Shown piece after piece: positions 61,801 to 64,000 of a stretch of DNA of 64,000 bases. Position 1 is the first letter of the stretch. Each line of letters starts with the position of its first letter. The position numbers and the translations under genes are program-made. The DNA lies in assembly GCA_958295735.1 (NCBI GenBank), contig OY282369.1, positions 2,020,983 through 2,084,982 on the forward strand, given 5' to 3'. The DNA comes from an uncultured Candidatus Cenarchaeum sp. Lineage in GTDB: Archaea > Thermoproteota > Nitrososphaeria > Nitrososphaerales > Nitrosopumilaceae. The notes below the pieces were generated by a model. The model did not search any database, was not told the DNA's origin, and was given only the letters and a program-made list of their open reading frames with translations.

Positions 61801-63681
61801 CACACGAGGGACAGCGAGATCGCCGCGGCCACGGCCTACTCCGTGGATGCCTACAACTCCCGCCAGGTCGCGGTCGGCGGCCTGGTCTCGCTGGAACTGG
61901 TGCAGCGCGCCATACCGCTGGGCACTCCCCTGCAGCAGAACGCCACTTTCATGCTCATCCACGAGGGCATCGACGACGCCGCCCACGAGCCCATACTCCG
62001 CCACGCCATAGACAGCTCCACGGAATACCACGAGGACAACGGCCTGCGGGCCTCCCTGGACAGGATAAACGCCATGGACAGCGACGTGCCCCACTACCCG
62101 TTCGCCTTCGGCCTGGATGCCATCGTGAGGGCCAACGGCGCGAACGCGTCCCTCTCCGGCACCTACGACATCAGGCAGCTCACGGGCGGCCAGGCCGGCT
62201 TTGACGCCATAGTCGCCGACCTCAACAGGGACGGCGAGGCCTGGTGGCAGTACACGTTCACGAACCCGCTCACCGGCGGGGAGCAGCTGAAGCGCTCGCT
62301 GCTCGTCCTGCACGACGGCATCATATACGGCGCCGGCTACTACGCGGGCGACGGCCCGTCGTACTACGTGGGCCCGACCAGCAGCAGCACCGCGGCCGCC
62401 ATACTGCCGTACGCCGACGCCAACGACCTCGTGCTCGTCTCGCCCGTCTCCACCGCGATCTCGCTGGCCGTGCGGGACGACTCGCTGTTCAGGCTGGTCC
62501 CGACCGACGCGCACGCGGGCGACGTGATCTCGGAGGTGCTGTACGCCGCGGTCGGGGCCGGCACGGTGCAGGGCAACACGGCCGGCGTGCTGATACCTGT
62601 GGCCGTGGACGATCCGTACGGCCGCAGCCTGGTGGACCACGTAAAGTCCACGGTGACGGGCCTGCAGGGCACCCCGGACATACTGGACACCATCACGTAC
62701 GAGCAGGGGCAGGACTGGGGCGGCGTGCTGGACGACCTGGCCGCCAGGATCGCGCAGGTGAACCCGACCATAGCGGACGACCGCGTGGCGGTGTTCCACG
62801 TGGGCTTCGCCGCCGACCACGTGGCGATCATGGAGGCGGCCAACGGCCACGCCAGGCGGGCAGACTTGGCGTCCGCCGTGTGGTACGCGGACTCGCTGGG
62901 CAACCACCCCGGCGTCATATCCAGCAGCGGCGCCAGGGCATTCGCGGAGGATGCCGACCTGACGGCCACCTCCTTCCACGTGCCCACCAACCCGATAAAC
63001 GCCATGGTGGTTGCGGCCGTCCGCGGGGCCCTGGGCGACGCCGACCTGGAGCCGGCGGCCAACTCGTACTCGGCGCACGATGCCGTCTCCATGCTGGGCA
63101 GGGCGGTCACGGTGCACGCCGACATGCCGCCGGCCGTCGCCGCGGGGCTGCGCGACATCGCGTCGGTCGCGCCAGGGGCCCTCGGCTCCTCCGTGCTGGA
63201 CAGGAACGGGGACCTCATACTCCCCACCACCTTCGCCGTGTGGACGGTCGACGGCGGGGCCTGGGAGCGGGTCGGGGACCTGAAGTACGGGCCGACGTTC
63301 TGCGGGATGTCGCTGGAAAAGCCGGGCCTCGACCTGGGCAACATATCGCCGGGCCGCGCATCCGGGACGGACGTGCAGACGGTGAGCAACTCGGGCACGA
63401 AGACGCTCGACAGGGGGATATTCCTCAGCGCGACCCCGTGGACACTGGAGGCGGAATCCCCCTCGGACAACCGCCAGCTCCCGTACAGCCTCACCGAGAT
63501 CGATCCTGACCCGAGGGGCGAGTTCACGGCGCTCAGCAACAGCCCGCGCACCGTGATATTCGAGGGCATGGAGCCCGCAAAGTCGTACGACGTCCGGTTC
63601 AGGATAAACCTCTCCACGGTGGACACCCTGCCGTCCGGCATGCTGATGCAGACCGTGACGTACGGCATCGCGTGCGACTAG
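46870..63681 (+). CDS. Giant modular surface protein: four propeller/beta-helix/Ig-like units, a fifth diverged unit, C-terminal periplasmic-binding domain
   Basis: 5603 residues from a TTG placed 25 bases after a TATA box. A signal peptide (about 1-48, LPASVLVAALVLAAVPALSA) shows export. Four units of about 1050 residues begin near residues 50, 1090, 2146 and 3198. Each opens with a CxFxVTDSM-x-MPEV motif and GRLYVATVPHYSFQ (propeller-like strand repeats), then a right-handed beta-helix (DGTYRDT, SRLEIIADNV, FEGMCLPGYP, NTIxGSSAAGIRVM), then an Ig-like segment (GDTVEITVTFNKPV, DSVRPHMASAPEI). A fifth, diverged propeller and beta-helix starts near 4244. A type-1 periplasmic-binding domain follows from about 4956 (VKIGLLTLPLDAPHTRD, SSTAAAILPYADANDLVLVS), then a short beta module to the end. 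No membrane anchor or sortase-like signal is visible. No catalytic site is evident. A role in adhesion, S-layer or host contact with ligand sensing is inferred. Confidence 0.9.
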   Translation: MDSAKGATSLGLPASVLVAALVLAAVPALSADGGAYAGILPAAHAEVSPDACPETNASDCTFHVTDSMYMPEVLGSMISEDYTTGRLYVATVPHYSFQGNDSTIRIYDADRNSVPQTVVLEDTKIVAMGINHATRELHVVAATDLEGHPAALSTEHYTNPNPTLPPIASASLVSYSMDDADGSLDMVDSVSLARTYKDGNSTISVPKIDVRDIAVDHLNDRVYVAGIWGDADPSHDPDDDWKGYAPVMVVDTAGTDHAVHDLQFDPTENSGWNPFRHSVAASAIEIDAASNTAYVVARQHDGTGHNQGVYKLNFSSNAAGDFTQNYTLAGGVDIRIDDADETIIRFKPAAVQAIDMAMYDQNLFVTFGNGTMYRFALDGNGIPEGQPVRMAEGRWNDDWSMYFAEGTRALAVDENRGLLYALSSIWHTPELRVFDAAQDGVPLISASGIGAEVSRSALEVSSRAGGTVYLTRDWVPHVMVVEPQAPTDLQKMLDDAVEHETVVIPDGTYRDTILTVDKPLTVIKSDDATFIGNSRLEIIADNVTVRDLSFEGMCLPGYPYGAVSILNGRTAAGAAAPAIDDIGEPRENVTISGISVSDTCNAGVQLVGKDGLAGSAVSGNTFTNIGLKTARDHSGPADIVAVDEYGAMHGAIGLSFHPTGQAAVTDTEITNNTIRGSSAAGIRVMHPDGVNITDNTISGTADSAVGLAGVSKNTMIADNTMVNSNNQPDFDYLDGITGSGNAAHYYKSWDDPGPRDDTVWRVLTPQPYNGTPTADAAIKVWATAGTAGISIRDNRIAGGNGGFVACAGVCGVETDGFIQHGSRDIVDNATDVSSKFTVSGNTISASVNGAPLANYASGNITVTGGAVLAAGSSTDGIQLDGVTTVGVTGVATNSSATAAAPHGIGDTVEITVTFNKPVTVMDAPVLRFAGGGVATFVSDSANMITFAHTVREGAPGQADLKTAAIVGGTIVSPSGGVSLTLPLDADPIHIDSVRPHMASAPEIAGSNLTLRLDAPPSTVDVSKIAVAGVHLAADADSAVDGSTVTITLPPAAVAAAAASERQPAVLMAAGALEDAAGNENSAHSLRAGACGVAESDTCTFYVTDSMHMPEVRAGLIREDYETGRLYVGTVPSYSFQESQSTIRVYGEDRSLLNTTVIAGERIVAMELNHETRELHVVAISNPEGHPSMNHPEGSPYLHFNKPTTGLPPIADARLVSYGMAADGALTLVDSVPLNHAYAKGADHGVVEVPKLDVRDIAVDYVNDLVYVASVWGFADTGNMTNQKANDWKGFSPIMVVDTSGTAHSLREVKFDPDSGWNPFDHAVGASAIDLDAASNTAYVVARQHDGDGTVSHGVYALDFSDGPGGFTLNYTSKGGIDIWTGPDESAILPYPAMRQAIDMARYGDGLFVTFGNGTMYRFALNEVTGIPEGTPDLIVGVSTPNPGSAPDSGSGQEWWMLWNAGTNALAVDDDRGLLYALNNVWHVPELLVFDASDPGLSLLAASNVGAETFRADLEASARPGGAVYLSRDWVPHIMVVEPQARSGLQGMIDDAPEYSTVTIPDGTYRDTVLTVGKPLTIKSDDATFIGNSRLEIIYDDVAVDGLSFEGMCLPGYPAGAVSILNGRTAAGAALPFTEGSIGAAQRQNVTISRISVSDTCNAGVQLVGKDGLAGSAVSDSTFTGIGLKNPPGRDAPADIVAVDEYAAMHGAIGLSFHPTGQTWVTGTAITNNTIDGSSAAGIRVMWPDGVNITDNSISDTADSAIGLAAGAKNTLIADNAIVNSNNQPDFDYLDGITGSGLLSHYYQHAGDDLVNMVINATAYDGKPTPDAAIKVWAADKYSNPASNITVRDNSIAGGSGGFVACAGVCGVETDGLIQDGSRDIVDNTTDVSSKFTVSGNTIREDVGGAPFANDASGTITVTGGTVFAAGNNRGIFAMDGVTTLGVTGVVTTPAATAENPHKIGDIITIAVTFNKNVNVTGGPVLRFADGSATAPAATDASTMSIAFTYTVLEGAIDQANLVPAAIDDGSIVSASNYTIAASLALPPVDPIPIDSVRPHMASAPEINGGNLTLNLDAPAGVADISKIVVAGVPLSSDNAYSQGNTVTITLPADAAEAAAASERQPAVRLMPGALADAAGNENLGHDLRVGACDVDSKSCTFHVTDSMYMPEVLGSMISEDTATGRLYVATVPHYSFQENQSTIRIYDADRTLLDTLTLDDARVAAMDINHATRELHVVTTTNPEAHRSYLGLSSNAPPDGHFSDRIREQVPPIAEAALASYAIGQDGRLTSAGAPVSLAYEYAGGTAGNVAFAKLDVRDIAVDHVNDRVYVAGTWGDAAGPIDLGNDWKGFAPILVVDTGDSHSMLPIDFDPADGWNPFSHSVGASAIEIDAHANTAYVVSRQHDSGGGFNHGVYALNFSSNAAGEFTQNYTYLGGTHVWSHPDSTAILGNLTAVQAIDVAKYGQKLFVTFGNGSLYRLALDDDGIPTAPVLMGYAGNPWDGGDLGSSNLHWNGGHNAIEVDENRGLLYALADVWHATELRVFNASNDVVPLLSSSNIGGETRDGNMEVSGRTGGTVYLSRDFVPHVMVVEPQAITDLQKMIDDASEYATVAIPDGTYRDTVLTVSEPLSIKSAGATFAGNSRLEIIADNVAVSGLAFEGMCLPGYPAGAVSIVNARTAAGQDPVGIDDGTFGAKRVNVTISEISVSDTCNAGVQLVGRDGLADSAVADSVFSGIGLKIPRDHSEPADIVAVEEYSAMHGAIGLAFHWTQQPVTGTDITNNDISGSSAAGIRVMKPDGVTISGNTIRDTADSAIGLVHISKNTSITNNTMVNANNQPNFDYMDHINGSDDPAYYHKQQLYTDPGGDHDYIGWRANYAPYDGLPALDAAIKVWARAATADVNITYNRIAGGSGGIAVCAGVCAVETDGAIHSGNRNIVDNSTDISSALNVTGNTIFGTVGGAPFANDASGTITVMGGSVLANGSNRGGIALEGVSMVAVNAVAVSPAATAEEPHGIGDTIMITVTFNGDVNVEGDPVLRFDDGGVAPFVSAGADSITFTYTVLEGAPGQADLATATIAGGSIVSASNPSSAASRAIPPDVVPIPIDSVRPHMASAPEINGGSLTLNLDAPAAVADVTKIAVAGVQLAAGTVADMQGSTVTITLPADAAAAAAASERQPAVRLMQGALADAADNENHAHSLRVGACDVDSKSCTFHVTDSMHMPEVLGRFISEDYATGRLYVATVPHYSFQDSVSTVRVYDTDRSHIQTVTLANANITAMDINHVSRELHLVAATDQEPHHSQLDPRTPLIATSSLISYDIAADGSLADAKSVPLEHAYGDDTDAAIEVPKLDVRDIATDHVNDRVYVAGVWGEAGSDPADAWKGFAPVMVVNTAGDDHAMYPISFNGTEGWNPFNHSVGATAIELDIPSSIAYVAARQHNGQGLADYGVYALSFSGSDGGFTQEYAVLGGYDTYPGHSADTAIPDIQSFAQAYDIAKYGDAVFVSFLNGSLARIALDGDGIPAGSALIGHEGHGDPRNLFSGGVPIAVDENRGLLYALSDVWHVPELRVLDASDPGLPVLSASSIGAENSKSDLEVSSRLGGTVYLSRNWVPHVMVVEPQAPTNLQGMLDVAASGGTVAIPDGAYRDTILTIAKPLTVESAGATFTGNSRLEIIADDVTVSGLSFEGMCLPGYPYGAVSILNGRTAAGPVPGNDGIGNAQRQNVTISGISVSDTCNAGVQLVGKDGLAGSAVSGNTFAGIGLKNPPGRDAPADIVAVDEYSAMHGAIGLSFHPTAQEAVTGTTITDNTISGSSAAGIRVMKPDGVTISGNTIRDTADSAIGLAGTAKNATISGNVAVNANNQPDFDYLDHIQGSGDAAHYHQAVPTNKWRAQYVPYAGGLPAPDAAIKVWAKADAGNITIRDNRIAGGSGGLVVCAGLCAVETDGAIHSGARDIVDASNDVTAAFAIRDNTMYEDVGGVHVNYLATGNLNASGNTLPPSANLNGTDPVNASTSKAGVVGIVLADEEPPASGYRIGEMVGINITFNVPVTVIPDPGDLLGLPYLEFSNGETATFAAGYNTMFLTFTHTVAPGMIPDYATAMLVLNGSKIVDSANHAQQAGTQLPPAGSPGLAELSNVEFNTAVLSVRADPAISAAAGTLSLYFSSTIDVAAMDLTLISVDGMSISGAVPPPHDTDSPVIKLPASVAESLPQNATTAQVAILTAAVADRDSGITLPEDYDGTARIIREYAVHASCDEPADDCLYAISGIVPLQQNGPAAALARANPNDGLLYVAGAGSLAIYDAANATNVVPVDLASYGSPAIHDIQINEATNTAYVAVSHGPAGSRAAALLQVDPVAPHAVTDSTPVNYTAAATATANATTITSVTPSRLAIDPHGDRAYLAVSAPSGGPVLSYDIASGAPNAPTRAAGAYPAQARDATALAASANATDGIMYAAAADGLHVLAFSEATANYTVQQTLPAAGAALDMEAAPGSLYVLHANGTLASYSVEHDSSADATALELRSIMDGQLSGWDSGERHAQQIELDAANSRLYAASHASVSVYNATGAGEEGRLSVVSLREGAQPLDLAISPDGSTALVVPSDAAHLLQIRPMPKSAIHTAIDAAPSGGAVLLPAGTYDDIGAVILDRPMALNGSGAVTLRGDSHVRAYAAGGALSIAGIAFSGTACSQGNPEGSAVAIFSAGAASISGSTFENTCGDAVAVSAPAGLDSLAATGNTFTDIGIPADGSAPERRAAAVSVGGSHDSEGQLAAGTISSNYVFGTSYAGVQLAGASAVDVSGNYVEDTPGPAVLVYQTASDVTIRGNTIVRADSEPDMDYLAGVSGSGSASFYESGPPPEAAIAVWAGADGIRATLNRVYESGPGGAFLVCEGACHAGTDGSAASTAGGPHTITTAISFNHNVLHGANSNIANLAGGMLSARNNFFPGHADQAATYVNDREKVDYVPAFDGPGPVKIGLLTLPLDAPHTRDSEIAAATAYSVDAYNSRQVAVGGLVSLELVQRAIPLGTPLQQNATFMLIHEGIDDAAHEPILRHAIDSSTEYHEDNGLRASLDRINAMDSDVPHYPFAFGLDAIVRANGANASLSGTYDIRQLTGGQAGFDAIVADLNRDGEAWWQYTFTNPLTGGEQLKRSLLVLHDGIIYGAGYYAGDGPSYYVGPTSSSTAAAILPYADANDLVLVSPVSTAISLAVRDDSLFRLVPTDAHAGDVISEVLYAAVGAGTVQGNTAGVLIPVAVDDPYGRSLVDHVKSTVTGLQGTPDILDTITYEQGQDWGGVLDDLAARIAQVNPTIADDRVAVFHVGFAADHVAIMEAANGHARRADLASAVWYADSLGNHPGVISSSGARAFAEDADLTATSFHVPTNPINAMVVAAVRGALGDADLEPAANSYSAHDAVSMLGRAVTVHADMPPAVAAGLRDIASVAPGALGSSVLDRNGDLILPTTFAVWTVDGGAWERVGDLKYGPTFCGMSLEKPGLDLGNISPGRASGTDVQTVSNSGTKTLDRGIFLSATPWTLEAESPSDNRQLPYSLTEIDPDPRGEFTALSNSPRTVIFEGMEPAKSYDVRFRINLSTVDTLPSGMLMQTVTYGIACD
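47017..59600 (+). repeat. Four long coding repeats of about 3.1-3.2 kb in the giant gene
   Basis: The DSM-MPEV motif recurs near 47068, 50182, 53352 and 56508, giving periods of about 3114, 3170 and 3156 bases. Long stretches are nearly identical at DNA level (for example the beta-helix starts near 48380, 51550, 54700 and 57775). This favours unequal crossing-over and gene conversion, and assembly errors should be excluded. Confidence 0.9.
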
Positions 63682-63775
63682 GCGGCCGCCGCATCGGCGG
63701 GCGGGCCCGGCAGTCCCCCCCGCGGGCGCCGCCCCGGCCGCTTCCCGGCCCCGCGCCGCCCCCGCGGCCGCACAA

Positions 63776-63785
63776 GATTTAATAC
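63776..63785 (+). promoter_or_regulatory. TATA box of the EF-2 gene
   Basis: GATTTAATAC, centred about 27 bases before the GTG at 63808. Confidence 0.6.
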
Positions 63786-63807
63786 GCTAAATCCGCGGTC
63801 GCCGTCC

Positions 63808-64000
63808 GTGACGAAATTCAAGTCGACCGAGCAGGTCATGCGGATAATAAAGGACAAGGATCACATACGCAACTTCGGCGTCATAGCGCACGTGGACCAC
63901 GGGAAGACCACGATGAGCGACAGCCTGCTCGCCCATTCCGGGATAATAGCGCCGTCGGCGGCCGGCTCGGCCCTCGCGATGGACTTCGACAAGGAGGAGC
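63808..64000 (+). CDS. fusA: Elongation factor 2 (aEF-2), 5' part only
   Basis: The first 64 codons of the archaeal translocation GTPase, cut by the window end. The N-terminus MTKFKSTEQVMRIIKDKDHI is followed by RNFGVIAHVDHGKTTMSDSL, where AHVDHGKTT (residues 27-35) is the G1/P-loop. LAHSGIIAPSAAGSALAMDF begins the switch I region. The archaeal/eukaryal form is shown by the RNxGVIAHVDHGKTTxSDSLL pattern. The GTG start lies about 27 bases after a TATA box, again leaderless. Confidence 0.95.
   Translation, partial: MTKFKSTEQVMRIIKDKDHIRNFGVIAHVDHGKTTMSDSLLAHSGIIAPSAAGSALAMDFDKEE

Noticed and set aside
59899..63117. 1072-residue open frame antisense to the giant gene, and similar long antisense frames throughout
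   Set aside because: Very high GC removes stop codons in all frames; the frame has low-complexity Arg/Gly/Val composition, no promoter and no motif.

Overview
The window looks like archaeal chromosome from a very GC-rich member of the Thaumarchaeota (Nitrososphaerota), possibly of the sponge-symbiont type; the lineage is an inference. The archaeal evidence is direct. It holds a RadA recombinase, an archaeal-type EF-2 start, an Lrp/AsnC regulator, an M1 aminopeptidase and several small zinc proteins. About twenty genes have a TATA-like box centred about 24-27 bases before the start codon, which is the geometry of leaderless transcripts. Starts are often GTG or TTG, and Shine-Dalgarno-like sequence is seen only inside operons.

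Layout. 1-2.1 kb: 3' part of a tandemly duplicated type-1 periplasmic-binding protein. 2.5-5.5 kb: small secreted protein and M1 aminopeptidase. 6.2-13.2 kb: uvrB-uvrA-uvrC operon with ATGA overlaps, behind a pair of perfect hairpins. 13.2-15.5 kb: FMN-binding oxidoreductase and a DNA methyltransferase fused to an HNH domain, whose start codon seems lost. 16.7-25.2 kb: glycerate kinase, membrane zinc-ribbon protein, two peptide-type ABC permeases, a 47-residue zinc protein, a GlcD-type FAD oxidase, a membrane J-protein and an Lrp regulator. 25.2-26.2 kb: TPR and C2H2 microgenes converging on a 71-bp tandem array. 26.4-31.1 kb: unknown protein, transposase remnant, SNF2-type ATPase, Cys-rich microprotein with an LCMT-like methyltransferase. 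31.2-36.4 kb: a CRISPR-like but probably minisatellite array, secreted proteins, a dying transposase. 36.7-42.5 kb: carbonic-anhydrase-like protein, MqnE-like and MqnD-like futalosine-pathway enzymes, SIS-domain isomerase, RadA. 43.4-46.8 kb: mobile-element graveyard, with an apparently intact IS4-type element inserted in an IS481-type pseudogene. 46.9-63.7 kb: one giant gene of 5603 codons. 63.8 kb to end: start of EF-2.

How it works together. The Uvr proteins, RadA and the SNF2 ATPase form a DNA-repair theme. MqnE/MqnD point to menaquinone synthesis by the futalosine route. A strong surface theme runs through the giant beta-propeller/beta-helix protein, the binding-protein repeats, the NAT-repeat protein and other exported proteins. 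The most unusual properties are the giant modular surface protein that ends in a ligand-binding domain, three families of dispersed palindromic repeats lying just upstream of leaderless promoters, and frequent tandem-repeat expansion inside and between genes, including unusual acidic insertions in UvrA and RadA. No rRNA or tRNA gene was recognised.
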